The notes under the pieces: generated by a model
The model's database searches: none
Told to the model about the DNA's origin: nothing
The model's input: only the letters and a program-made list of their open reading frames with translations
Source: Anthonomus grandis grandis
Lineage: Eukaryota; Arthropoda; Insecta; Coleoptera; Curculionidae
Assembly (NCBI RefSeq): GCF_022605725.1
Contig: NC_065562.1
Span: 2,852,001 to 2,916,000 of the forward strand
Direction of reading: 5' to 3'
Length of the DNA stretch: 64,000 bases
Program-made: the position numbers and the translations under genes
Part shown: positions 1 through 10,707 of the stretch, piece after piece
Layout of the letters: each line of letters begins with the position of its first letter
How positions within the stretch are numbered: the first letter of the stretch is position 1

Positions 1-1712
1 AACAAATTAACAATTTTAGAAACGTAAACAAATTTTATTAAAGATTGGTATTACAAAAATAAACTTAAAATATTAATTGCTCAAAATGCCGGCCACCACG
101 ATCGATACATTTAATGTATCTACGCACCATATTAAGGTTGACGTGGTTAAAAATATCAGGCGTGGTTTGGATTACTTCAGCAGCTGCGGAAATTCTGGCC
201 ACCAGGTCTTTTTCTGACTCGACTGGAGTTTCATATATGAGACTTTTCATATGCCCCCAAAGAAAAAAATTTAAGGGTGTCAAATCTGGTGAGCGCGCTG
301 GCCAGGTGACGGGCCTCCGCGACCAATCCAGCGCCTTCCAAAATTTTCACTTATAAACTCGCGGACAATAAGTGAATAATGAGCTGGCGCTCCATCGTGT
401 TGTAGCCATAAGTTCTGTTGTATATTTAGGGGCAGATCATCTAATAGTTCTGGCAGTACATTTCTTAAAAAATTTAAATAAATATTTCCCGTTAAACGAG
501 GAGGCAACATAATTGGATCAATTAAGCGTTCTCCAACAATGCCGGCCCACATATTGACCGAAAACTTATGTTGATAGCTCCTAAAATGAATACCATAAGG
601 GTTTTCCTCACTGTGGAGTGAGGGTGATTATTCTTAGAATTAAAAATGCCTTCTTTTGTAAATAAAGCCTCGTCAGTAAAAAGGACATATTTTGGAAATT
701 GAGGTTCTTCTGTACACCGGTCAAGAAACCACTGGCAAAAATTCACGCGGGAAATAAAATCATTGGGTCCTAATGATTGCACCTTTTGCAGGTGGTAGGG
801 CCGAAAAAGCTGTTCCTTAACAACGTTCCATACCCTAACATGATTTACATGCATCGCATCAGCTACTGCTCGAGTACTTACTGATGGGTTATCTTCAAAT
901 CGCTGAAGCACTTCTTCCTCAAAATCCGGGATTCGGATGTCCTTTGCGCGCCGTTATCTTGGCGTTTTATTTTAACGGAGCCAGTCTCCCTGAGCCGTTG
1001 ATTGACCCTTTCAAAAAGTGTGTGAGCTGGGATTCGCCTTTCGGGAAACCGCTCTTCATATAGTCGAGAAGCAGCTCTACCATTACATCGAACTTCCCCA
1101 TAAATTAAAAGCATATCGGCGTATTCAGCAAAAGTGTAATCTTCCATTACTTAACCGTAATAAAAAGGGAATTAATAATATGTGAAAAATACTGACAGTG
1201 ACAAATTTAAAAAATACTGACAGTGGCAATGAATTAGCATTATTATTATTAAAATAATTAATTCACGTGCTATATCTTAGTTTGGTTTTAGTCAATTTCC
1301 ACAAAAACGGTGATATTTACCGACTTTTACTAAGAGCACCTTTTTTATGCAAAAAGCATAGGAACATCATAATCTAATGCCCAAACAGGCAGAAATTAAA
1401 GCCTTAAAGAAATAGGCCTAAATTTACCAAATACCCCCCTGATTCTGAAGGCCCTGGTAAATACTTTTTTTATTTAGTAGGTTCAAAAGAATAAACGTAG
1501 TAACAATAATTTACCTCCCAAAATTGGTTGCGGTAGCTAAAGTAGTTCCGGAGCTATTAAAAAAAAACTAGTTTTTAAAGGTTATTTTCAAAGAGCTCTA
1601 GCTCCCTGAGGAAGCTTTTCCGGACCCATGTTTATATGAACTTTTGTTTTTCTTTTGACGTTTTCTATCTGCCCTAGAAGTTTGTAACATGATCAACGGA
1701 ACACCCTGTACA
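1..1712 (-). mobile_element. DUF4817-type Tc1/mariner-like transposon, copy 1 (cut by window edge)
   Basis: A broken DDE transposase on the - strand occupies 65-1147. The 5' end of the element lies at the high coordinate: at 1700-1712 the sequence runs ACACCCTGTAC, which on the - strand reads as the GTACAGGGTGT terminus common to this Tc1/mariner-like group. A related terminus is visible at 62431-62446, and a weaker one at 60351-60367. The other end falls outside the window, so no target duplication can be checked. The stretch 1148-1700 is AT-rich and non-coding and is taken to be the element's 5' untranslated region. Confidence 0.7.
65..1147 (-). pseudogene. Transposase, DUF4817 N-terminus plus DD34D-type catalytic domain, frameshifted
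   Basis: The reading runs on the - strand in three frames. 1147-878 gives the N-terminus beginning MEDYTFAEYADMLLIYGE, the helix-turn-helix-like DUF4817 opening found in many insect Tc1/mariner relatives. 911-522 gives a second helix-turn-helix (NPSVSTRAVADAM) and the first catalytic Asp in YVLFTDEALF. 552-280 gives the second Asp in LQHDGAPAH, and 283-65 carries the third in SPDLTPLNFFLWG (frame inferred from the DNA). At least three frame changes separate these blocks, so no active enzyme can be made. In life the protein would bind the terminal repeats and cut and paste the element in the nucleus. Confidence 0.85.
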
Positions 1713-1739
1713 TTATAGTGTCATTATCATTACATACAT

Positions 1740-1945
1740 TTCACTGCTGAATGCATTATCTCTGTTTAATATATATTTATTTCTGTTTCCTCAAGGAAAA
1801 TTAAACATATTTTAAAAACTAATTAAAAATTCTTTAACAGACTATTATCTAAAAAAGCAATATATTTACCTGCAATACACAATAATATATTTGTTGGTCT
1901 CTCATAATACTACAAGATAACTTGGAAATATAATATTGAAAACAA
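1740..1945 (+). repeat. Dispersed repeat, copy 1 (inverted partner at 20455-20720)
   Basis: Reverse-complementing 20455-20720 gives a sequence that lines up by eye with this stretch. Shared blocks include TCTGTTTCCT, AATTAAAAATTCT, TATTATC and AATATATTTGTTGGTCTCT (1879-1897). No ORF is present. The identity is high enough to exclude chance AT-richness but the repeat's class is unknown. Confidence 0.6.
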
Positions 1946-1985
1946 ACTTAATTGAAAGACAACATAAAAATACATAGATAAGCTC

Positions 1986-2368
1986 TCAAAGTCTACGTAT
2001 CTGTGAATCTGATATCTCACTGGGCTTATTTTTGTCTAGTAAAAATTTCATACTTTCAAAAGCAAACCATTTACTTTTATACACATCCTCCGTACCAGAG
2101 CCAGATTTCTTGCTGTCCTTTTTTTTTTTACTTCTCTTGCAAATTGACTTTAAAGATTTTTAATTTTTTGTTCTACCGCTTGCTTCTCGATGTTAAATTC
2201 TTTACCAATTTCCATAAGGGCATCGTGCCTCAAATTCCTGTTCTTATAGTTTTTGGTTTTAGAATCCCATAGATTTGTTTTTAGTTTGTATGCCTCAATA
2301 AAGGCTATGACTTTAGCTTGTTCCCATTTCATTTCTCCAACGAAAACACATGGCCACGATGTCAACAA
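1986..2368 (-). pseudogene. MADF (Myb/SANT-like) domain protein with one premature stop
   Basis: The likely start is the Met at 2332-2330 (MKWEQAKVIAFIEAYK) rather than the upstream Met at 2368. The MADF signature follows: Trp, LWDSKTKNYKNR, then HDALMEIGKEF and KIKNL. A TAA comes immediately after KNL, but the same frame continues for about 54 codons with family-like sequence, including SGSGTEDVYKSKWFAF, to a TGA at 1988-1986. The premature TAA sits where related proteins usually have Arg, so a single base change may have killed the gene. MADF proteins bind DNA and occur both as host transcription factors and as accessory proteins of PIF/Harbinger transposons; which applies here cannot be told. 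Confidence 0.7.
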
Positions 2369-2423
2369 GGCAACTGAGTACCTACTCCTACTTTAACACT
2401 TTGTCGAATGTCAAACGTCAAAA

Positions 2424-2494
2424 ACACGTCCACACACTAAAGTCGACAACGTCGATAGACATAGTAGATCGACAGTGTCGACTCGGTGTGGACG
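2424..2494. repeat. Short foldback sequence upstream of the MADF gene
   Basis: The left arm CACGTCCACACACTAAAGTC and the right arm GTCGACTCGGTGTGGACG are imperfect inverted copies, separated by about 29 bases that contain further GTCGA motifs. It lies about 60 bp upstream of the MADF reading frame, so it could be a transposon end, a small MITE or part of a promoter. Confidence 0.5.
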
Positions 2495-2697
2495 CAGCTT
2501 TATGTTTTAATACTTTGTATTGATTAGTATTGATTGGAGTTAATTTGCAATACGGAAATATTTTTATAAACTGTTTTATATTTCATAATTTGCTTCCTGG
2601 TGTTGGAAAACTTTTGCTTTTCTTATAATATTGTTTTTTTGATTTTGTGTAAAAACTTTTATTGTGTTTGTTGTGTGCTACGATCATCCTTATTACT

Positions 2698-2778
2698 ATG
2701 GAAAACTCTATGGAAAACCAATGTGCTGTTTGTAAAAAAGACTTTTCCAGCAAGTCTAAATTCGGCTATTGTCGATAA
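2698..2778 (+). pseudogene. C2H2 zinc-finger exon fragment
   Basis: An ATG opens a 26-codon frame that contains CAVCKKDFSSKSKF, the first half of a C2H2 finger, and then stops before the two His ligands. It resembles the finger that opens the MULE-2 gene (CDICDKEFSST near 30450), so it is probably a relic of a MULE N-terminal exon. The fragment is too short to be sure. Confidence 0.4.
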
Positions 2779-3135
2779 TAAGGATAGTAATTTCTTTAAT
2801 TTTTCCTTTAAAGTTCCTTAATTTAACAATATTTTATTATAATTCACACTTACTTACATGTGGATAATCACATCTAGAGCAATTATTTGGACAAAAACTC
2901 CTTTTTAACCAAAAAATACTGATAATTTGTTTGATTGTAAATATTCTCGGGCAGCCATGATGAAAACGTGTCGATTGTTATTTATTATTTCTACGGTCCA
3001 CTCTCGTTAGTCACGTTGACGCTGTTTTACCGACGTTCTTGGCGACGTTGCCGTTGTGATTATTACCTACCTAACTCATGTGGATTAATACTTGGGGAGT
3101 TTTATTCTTACCTTAACTTTTTTTAAAGGAATTTT
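2779..3135. other. Non-coding stretch
   Basis: No ORF or recognisable element. The end, around 2960-3060, is richer in CG dinucleotides (ACGTTGACGC, CGACGTTCTTGGCGACG) than its surroundings, which may mark the end of an unrecognised element. Confidence 0.4.
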
Positions 3136-5422
3136 GTGCCAAATGATAGAAATGCCATTCTTGATCTCACTTTTACAAATAGGAATGATCTAGTGGTGAG
3201 TGAAGCTGTTGACTGTGTTTTTGATAAATCTGTCTATCATAAGCCTTATCATTTTGAATTAACTTTTAACAATGGTAAAGAAAAAACTTTAAATTTTGTA
3301 CAGTTCTTCTATGACTTTAGAAATGCAAATTATTTGGGTGTTAATAGTTATTTGTGTGGAGTTGATTGGGACCATGTTTTACATTCATATTTATACATTA
3401 ATATTGATGATGCGGTTTCAGAGTTCTATCATATATTGAATATGGCTATAGCTTTGTTTGTGCCTCTTAAGAGATTCAAAACCTCGTCTTTTCCCAGTTG
3501 GTTTTCAGGGGAGTTAAAGTACTTGATCCAGCAAAAGAAAATTTCACATAAAAAATGTCAGTCTAGTCATACTGTTGCAGACTACGAAGTCTTTTCAGAT
3601 CTTAGAGCTAGGTGCAAAACTCTAACGGAGACTTGTTACCAGAACTTTATTTCAAATTTGGACCAGTTACTTTATACAAACCCCAAAAGTTTTTGGTATA
3701 AGTTTAATAACAGGAGAGCAACGAATAGGCTTCCTGATTTGATGACCTATAATGATGGGGAGTTTGCAGGTTGTGAACAAATTGCAGAGGGGTTTGCCAG
3801 GTTTTTTTCTACTGTCTATAATGGAGATAATAATGTCTTACCTTCTCGGCAGGCTGGTGTAAACATGACTATTCCAAATCCTAAATTATCTATTGGATTA
3901 ATTTTTGATAAGATCTTTCGATTACCCCTTAAACTTAGTGCTGGCCCTGATGGTATACCCAATTATTTTTTGAGAAAATGCTTATGTGCCCTCTCTTATC
4001 CCCTCTTTATTTTATTCAGTAGGTCTTTAGACTTGACAGTTTTTCCATCCGAGTGGAAACTCGGTTTTATTACGCCTATATTTAAATGTGGTGCTGCTAA
4101 TGAAATGATCAATTACAGGAGTGTGTGTGTACAGTCTGCCATCCCAAAACTTCTAGACAGTCTTATTTATGACCAAATTAATTTTTATTGCAAAGAACTT
4201 CTGTTAAATAAACAGCATGTCAGTCGTGGCAAGTCTACTATTACAAACTTGTTGCTGTATCAGGGTGCTCTGTTAAGTGCTTTGGAGAGGAGTGAACAGG
4301 TGGATGTAATATATACAGACTTTTCTAAGGCATTTGACAGTGTCAACCATAGCTTATTATTAGAAAAATTGAGACTTTTTGGTTTTTCAGATTGTTTAGT
4401 GGCCTGGTTTGCGAGTTTTCTTTCTGACAGATTTCAGCTACAAAGGGTACAAATTCAGGTTCATTACTCAGGTACAAATTGGGGATGCTAGGTCGCATCT
4501 TATCAGTGTAACCTCTGGGGTTCCACAGGGTGGTCATTGTTCTCCCCTGTTGTTCAATATTTTCATTAATGATATTTTGGTTTGCTTTAAAAATAGTAAT
4601 TTTTTGTTATTTGCCGATGATTTAAAGTTTTATAAGGTGATCAGTTCAGAACAAGACATAGTTCTCTTGCAAGATGATCTGAATAGATTGTGTGAATGGT
4701 GTGTTGGTAATAGTTTGGCTCTGAATGTGGGTAAATGCAGTTACATTAGTTTCTACAAAAGAAACAAATGGGTAACTTCCTCCTATACTATTGATAATGT
4801 TAATCTTAGGTACACTGAAGTAGTAAAGGACCTTGGTATCTTTTTTGATGAACAATTGAATTTTAATACCCATGTAAATACTATTATAACTAAAGCATCT
4901 AAGGTCCTTGGTTTTGTCCTGCGCAATTGTAAGGATCTGTCGGTTGAAACTTGCAAAAGGTTGTACATATCACTTGTTGTCTCTTTGTTGGAGTATGGAT
5001 CAATAATTTGGTCTCCTCTGTACATGAATAATTGTATGGCACTGGAGAGGGTTCAAAATAAATTTCTACGATTCTGCCTTTATAAACTTCGCATTCCAGT
5101 TCCTAATGACCATTGTTATGATGAAGCAATGAACTTGCTGAATATGCGGAGTTTACTTAAGAGACGCACTGAGAATAATTTGGTGTTTATTTATAAACTT
5201 TTGAATGTCCTTGTGATTTGTCCCGAACTACTTAATAGGATTTCATTTAATATTCCATACCGTAATCTGAGGGCAAATCAATTGTTTTCTTTGCCTTATC
5301 ATCGTACCAACTATGCTATGCACTCGCCTGTCGAAAGGACCTTGAGGCTGGTAAACTCTACTGGAATTGAAGTTTTGGGAATTTCCTTATTGCATTTTAG
5401 AAGTCTTATTAAGAGTTTGTAG
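3136..5422 (+). pseudogene. LINE-D ORF2: reverse transcriptase, one frameshift
   Basis: Two frames make one protein. 3136-4491 carries a link region and the first reverse-transcriptase motifs, including AGPDGIPNYFLRK and IYTDFSKAFDSVNH, where the first catalytic Asp sits. 4409-5422 carries SGVPQGGHCSPLLFN and the catalytic FADD box in LLFADDLKFY, then the thumb and C-terminal region. The overlap of the two frames (4409-4491) contains a frameshift near 4430. Otherwise the frame is long and free of stops, so this is one of the better preserved LINE copies here. The enzyme would reverse-transcribe the element's RNA at a nicked genomic target. Confidence 0.85.
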
Positions 5423-5747
5423 GATTTTGTTTTTTGAATTAATTTTGCTCCATGATTAATGATTTGAAATACATTTGATCATTGTCATTGATAATAATAT
5501 ATTTTGTTTTTTTCTTAGCTAATTTTGCATTGTTAATTGTTCTGATTTTGAGAGAATATTGTTACTACTTGTAATACGGTTTAATTATCCTTGGTATTAA
5601 GATTAAGTCTGATAATTATTGTTAATTAGTAATTAGTGGTTAGGTAGTATAGCTTTCATTTCTTTTTCAGAAATATATATATTTTTTGTAATGGGGTTGA
5701 TCCCGTGTATAAATAAATAAATAAAATAAATAAATAAATAAATATTA
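3136..5747 (+). mobile_element. 5'-truncated Jockey/CR1-like LINE (LINE-D)
   Basis: The coding part runs from 3136 to 5422 and begins in what looks like the tail of the endonuclease domain, so the 5' half is missing, as is usual for LINE copies made by incomplete reverse transcription. A 3' untranslated region of about 260 bp follows and ends at 5707-5747 in a microsatellite tail of ATAAATAAATAAA units instead of a plain poly(A), a feature of several insect non-LTR clades. Degraded relatives occur at 51900-52660 and 53240-54598. The clade call is tentative. Confidence 0.8.
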
Positions 5748-5865
5748 GCCTGTATGTTATTTTTAGTTACTTTTTAATTCTATCAAAATGTTTTAATGTT
5801 TTGATAAGTGAGGAGCACCAATTTTAAGTATTTTCTTAAAAGTTTTATGTGTAAAGTGCTAAACC

Positions 5866-6769
5866 ATGGATGTGAATAATTTAGATAAAATTTATAATAT
5901 TTGCAACAAAAGTGACGAGGATCTTGTGATATATTCAGAAGAATGTAATTTATTAAAACAAAATTATAGTTAAAAGAAATTGTCGGCGTTACTGCATTAA
6001 AAGAATTAAAAATGGTTTTAATTTATTAAATACGGCATTTTACTGATCAAAATGCCACAAGGATTACTCAATATTCAATGGTAGCTATTTTGAAAATTGT
6101 AAAGTTCCCGTTCGCACAATAATTAAATTAATGTGGCTTTGGGCATGCGATATTCGTTCTGGTTGCGCAGCTTAGACACTAAATGTTAGTCGAGAAATGG
6201 TGATTCAACAATATCGTTATTGTCGAGATATTGCTACATGGAAGATACTACAACCTGATCAGGCTGATCATTTTCTAGTGGGAGGCCCAGGACATGTCGT
6301 CCAAATCGACGAATCCGTTATAACCCGTAGAAAGTATCATAGGGGAAGGCACGTAGCACAAAAATGGGTCATTGGGATTTATGATGTGACATTAAAAAGG
6401 GGTTTTGTACGGTATGTTCCAGACAGATCTGCTGATACTTTAATACCAATAATTCGGAACATTGTTAGGTCAGGTTCAGAAATTTGGACCGATGAATGGC
6501 GTGCATATAAAAAGCTGAATAGGATGGGGTACGTTCATCGGTCAGTCAATCATTCGAGGTTCTTTGTTGATCCCGATACAGGTGTGTGCACAAACCAAGT
6601 CGAGGGATTTTGGAGTCTCCTGAAAATGTACTTAAGAAGGCTTGGGGTCATGGCATCTCCATTTTTGCCCGAGTATATTGACTTGTTCATGTGGCGGCAA
6701 ATATTTGGAACTACAGCACAACAGAGGTTTTATAATTTTACTCTCCATGTTGCTGAAAAATATTCTTAA
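5866..6769 (+). pseudogene. Merlin / ISXO2-like DDE transposase with in-frame stops
   Basis: The open part is 6197-6769. It shows the ISXO2-like order: VVQIDESVITRRKYHRG (first catalytic Asp), WTDEWRAYKKL (second), then NHSRFFVDPDTGVCTNQVEGFW (His, Asn and the catalytic Glu). The same frame extends upstream through a TAG at 6173-6175 into KVPVRTIIKLMWLWACDIRSG, the usual region before the catalytic domain. A possible start is at 5866 (MDVNNLDKIYNICNK), interrupted by more stops. The catalytic residues survive but the stops prevent a full protein. Merlin transposases cut and paste DNA with 8-9 bp target duplications; the ends of this copy were not found. Confidence 0.8.
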
Positions 6770-7558
6770 TTTTGCTCTTCTTTTGTTATTATACGCAATG
6801 GTTCATAATAAATGGGCTATAGTACAACAGACTATAGTAAAACATAAACGTCTATTTGTAAATTATTAACTGTCGTTCATTTATCATGTATGCCCCGTGT
6901 CCCTTGTACATATATTAAACGGTGATAAGGGGGTTGAGGTTGGATTGAGTATGGGTTGTATTGGATTGGATTGGATTGGGTTGGGTTGGGTTGGGTTTGG
7001 CATAACCCTTTAATATTAACTTTTTTTTGAGTATGGGTTAGTGGCCCATTCATTATGAAGCACTCTGTATTTTTATTTTTTTGTAGTTTATTTATTTTTA
7101 GAAATTTTTGTTAAAATGTTTGAAAGTTTATTAATAATTTTGATTATGTTATACGTTTAATTACACTTTAATTAAATTTTTTCATTATGTTTAGTTTGGT
7201 TTCTTTTGTCTGAAAAAATTATAAACGCGCATTAGCATTAGTCCCCTTTTTTATTTACGCCATGTTTTTTTTTAAATTTTTATCAAAATCCAAGAATCTT
7301 AATACCATCTAATCGTTGCGATGCTACTTTTAAAATATTTTTGCAATCTGACAACGTCGCTTCAATTCGATCGAATATTATGTCGACGAAACCAACGAGC
7401 TGCAATAAAAAGAGAATACATAAGTAAATTTTTGCCCATTTTAAACTAAAATAATTGTTACAAAAGTGCATTTACCGCATTTTTTTTTCTTTTAATGTAC
7501 TATTTAAAATAAGTACTTTCTTATGAATTTTTTTTTTTGCAAAATCCACTATCCTTTA
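6770..7558. other. Non-coding stretch with a TTGGR simple repeat
   Basis: 6935-7003 is a tract of TTGGA and TTGGG units (GGATTGGATTGGATTGGG and similar). The rest is AT-rich with long T runs. A 62-codon frame on the - strand at 7283-7471 shows no recognised domain. Confidence 0.5.
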
Positions 7559-7777
7559 TGTCAACGGTCCCCCTAAATTCATGCAAAAAAGTTCCATTCT
7601 GGTAAGTTTATTGATAAAATATGTTTAAACAATTTTAACAAGATATATTTTTTTATAATTTTTAGATTTGGTGAATGTTGCCCCAATGAAGGCGGTTAAA
7701 GGTGGTCTGTAACAAGTGCTTGAAAACATTTTCACAATATTCAAACCTTAAGAAGCATGTAATAAAATTCCATCCTG
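7559..7777 (+). pseudogene. Two tandem C2H2 zinc-finger exon relics
   Basis: The second relic (about 7690-7777) encodes CNKCLKTFSQYSNLKKHVIK plus FHPG, a complete C2H2 spacing (C-x2-C-x12-H-x4-H), and ends exactly at a consensus donor (CCTG/GTAAGT). An acceptor-like TTTTTAG lies at 7659-7665, but two in-frame stops separate it from the finger. The first relic (7559-7601) is decayed but ends in the same way, with KKFHSG followed by GTAAGT. The two look like a duplicated exon of the type that opens MULE genes, where C2H2 fingers also precede the transposase. Confidence 0.45.
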
Positions 7778-7942
7778 GTAAGTTTGGAAATGATATGTGT
7801 ATAATATACAGTGGTAATTTTGAGGGTAATATATAATATAAACAATATTCAAATATATGCGGGAACGGTACCTTGGCAAAGAGAAAGTGTTGCTAGAGGG
7901 AAGTACTAAGATATACAATTTATAATAAATAAATAAACTTAC

Positions 7943-8076
7943 CAGTTTTCATATCGACTTCTTTAGCGATTTCTTCCCACTTTTCAGTTTTTAGATTTGT
8001 CCTCATGTAGTCTACATGACTTGTATCGTTATAAAACTTGTCGATTTCGCACGGCTTCGATTAGTTTTTCTTCCAT
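7943..8076 (-). pseudogene. MADF-domain first exon, frameshifted
   Basis: From an ATG at 8076-8074 the - strand reads MEEKLIEAVRNR; a shift of one frame then gives FYNDTSHVDYMR and EKWEEIAKEVDMKTG, the two conserved halves of a MADF domain. The exon ends at a consensus donor, AAAACTG/GTAAGT (GT at 7942-7941). The frameshift lies near 8040. No later exon was identified. It could be a decayed host gene, a transposon accessory gene, or a live gene with a sequence error. Confidence 0.5.
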
Positions 8077-8945
8077 ATTTTTAGGAGGGCTTAAATGTAG
8101 GAATCTGTACCGCGATTCGGCACACACTCGGGTTTTTCGTCGGCTCGGTTCGGTACGGAACAAGCGCCTGCGCAAGTCGATTTCGAATAAATAATGAAGG
8201 ATAAAAATTGATAAATAGCATATTTAAATTTTTTATTAATACTTTAATACGGACTTATTGGGGACTTTTCCGTGGGGAAGAATGAAAATGTAACTAAATG
8301 TGCGTTAGGTATATACGTTTGTGATGTTTTAAAAGATGTCTACATATTATATATATATAATATTAATATGTATAAGATAATTATTAAAAGTTAAAAAATA
8401 AAATTAAATTAAAGATTGTACCAATATAACTCATGCAGGTACATGATAACATGAAGGTACCTAGCATTCAATAACAATAATTATATGGTTTAAAAATGAA
8501 ATAGAACCATTTTTATTCTTTAAACTAATCAAGTATAAAATTAGCTACGGAATAAGTTTTTCTTTCCTGTAATAATAATATAATGAAATAATTTTATTGT
8601 ATTAAGACAATAAAATGCATTCGCAGCATTTTATTTTGCTTAATTTTATATTAATAGGTAGGTACATTATTATATCTACTTAAATTTATTAACGAGATTA
8701 TTTATTTATTTTCATTTATATTGCGTTTAAAATTATAATGAGGAGAAGATATTAAATTAGAAGATCGAAATTTATAATTAGAAGATAGCTAGATAGCTAT
8801 ACATGCATCACCAATTTTGGACAGACTGTATATTAGAACCCAAAAACTATATAGAGACACTGTGTATAATTATGTATAGGTAATTTTATTGCTTTCATTA
8901 TAATATTAGCTATATCAAGACAATATTATTAAATATACATAATTG
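8077..8945. other. AT-rich stretch; GC-rich patch at 8090-8180
   Basis: A CG-rich patch upstream of the MADF exon (CGGCTCGGTTCGGTACGGAA and neighbours) could be its 5' leader or promoter. From 8200 to 8945 the sequence is AT-rich with no ORF and probably forms the 3' flank of MULE-1. No MULE terminal repeat was found here. Confidence 0.4.
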
Positions 8946-10650
8946 TCAATATAAATGGTCATTTTCTGTATTTCTAGATACAACCAGATCTCCGAAAATC
9001 AATTCCTTTATCACATCAATTTCATCTTGACTTGGCTTCTGAATTGAATTATCTTGTAACTTCCTTTTTTTCTTGGTAGTATAAAAATTAAGTTGTTTCT
9101 CAATATTGGCATTACGAATCAATTCTTCTCCTTTTTGATGAAATTCTTCTATTTGAGAAGTCAACGTAGTCGTCGACTTTATGGCATTTAAGTGTTCCTG
9201 AATACATTTATATTGGGTTTCTGTGTACTCATTAGATTGAAGATCCTTTAAAGCTTCTAGTAATGATGATATGGTACCTTCTTTTAATAAAGTTAAATTT
9301 TGTTCATTTGGAGCGACAGAAATATTTGCCGTTAAATTTTGTATTTCTTCAGTTGCATTTAAGGAGATAGTCCGGTTCATATTTTTATCAAAATTCAGGT
9401 TTATGGTATGTATGTGTTTACACATAACCGTTTGTATAGTATATTCAGTACATGAGCATTCATACGTGTGAATACAAATTTTACAAAAATTACATTGAAT
9501 GCCACAACAAATATTGTCTAATACTTTTTGTACGATATGTTCACGATAAGGTCTTTGTTTTGATGTTAATTGCCAAGAGTCAGTTGCAATCTTTTTAATT
9601 TCATATTTCGAGGCTAATGCTGACCTATGTCTCGCATGAATCTGAGTTGTGTGACTTGTATTTTTTCCCTTGATTAATTTAATAAGTCTGTCGAGTGTTT
9701 TATCTCGCAAAAACTTTACCAAAACATGTACAGTTTTGTCAAGGCGTTTAATTTTTTTTGCATTAAGGTATGTGTATTTAATGACTTTATGCATTGCCTC
9801 AAGGTGCATATTGGTATTGATTCCTGCCATCACCCTATAACAATAGGCCCACTTTGTAGGAATGTGATAGTAATTATTTAAAAAATATTGGCCAAATTCT
9901 TTAGATAAGTCATTTTCCAAAACTGCGTTCTTAAAATTTAATAAAGAACTGTTAAATTCGTCAATACTTTTAATTTGCTGAATATATTTTAAAGACTTGT
10001 ACACCCATTTCCTTGTCTCAATATCCCTAATTTTATTTAAATTGTTGCGCCAGGCGCGATCTAAATGCCAAGAGCAATAAATCTGTTTACCTACCGGACC
10101 CATGATAACACACCAAGCATTGTAAAAAATAGGAGTAATATCTGTCATAAATGTTTGCGTATTTATGACTCCAGCTGATTCTTTTATTTTCTGAAAAAAC
10201 AGTGTAAAAATAAGGGTGTCTTTTCGGTTGATAAACATAAACGCAATGGGAAAACCTTGCTTGAAGTCATCAATTATCAAAACTGTTGTAAGCTCAAAAT
10301 CATAAGCATTAAGCCCATGGGTGCTGTCTATAGAAATTGCATGATGTCCAAATTTCTTTGTCAGATCCTTTTGTGTCTGATTTATAAAAATTAAACAGAA
10401 ATCTTCTGGATTTAACATAGAATCTGGACATACCGAATTTTGTGGTTTATAAAAAATTACTGGAATATTTTGTCCTGCCTTGCATTTCTCAACCCATATT
10501 CGAATACTCTCAGAATCTGTTTGATGGTAACATCCTTCCATAATATTAATTTTAAAAGAGTTTTTCACATTATGAATGTCTTGCAATGAGAGTAAATCAA
10601 TCCTACTTAGTTCAGGGCCCTCAATGTTGTCTCTTACAGATTCTAAAATT
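8946..10650 (-). CDS. MULE transposase, catalytic and SWIM exon (MULE-1, exon 4)
   Basis: The - strand frame runs uninterrupted from the acceptor at 10653-10651 to a stop at 8946. Counting from the Met at 10691, the MULE core reads HHAISIDSTHG (catalytic Asp ~122), FMTDITPIFYNAW (Asp ~184), CSWHLDRAWRNNL, and TNMHLEAMHKVIKYTYL (Glu ~298). A SWIM zinc finger follows at residues ~412-426, with spacing C-x-C-x9-C-x-H (ECSCTEYTIQ...CKHIH). The C-terminal 150 residues are acidic and polar. The splice with exon 3 restores SK/ILESVRDNIEG. All three catalytic acidic residues are present and the exon is intact, so this is the most complete transposase of the window; lesions are confined to exon 1. Confidence 0.85.
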
Positions 10651-10707
10651 CTTTTAAAAAATGTGATAATTAAAAATAGCAATAAAAACATTATGTTATC
10701 ATCTTAC

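Noticed and set aside
6935..7003. Telomere-type repeat (TTGGG, TTGGA)
   Set aside because: Short, irregular and unlike TTAGG or TCAGG arrays; it is better described as a simple repeat.
8946..10691. Reading the long - strand frame as a host SWIM-domain protein
   Set aside because: The order of Asp, Asp and Glu blocks with a SWIM finger and C2H2 exons upstream is that of MULE transposases.
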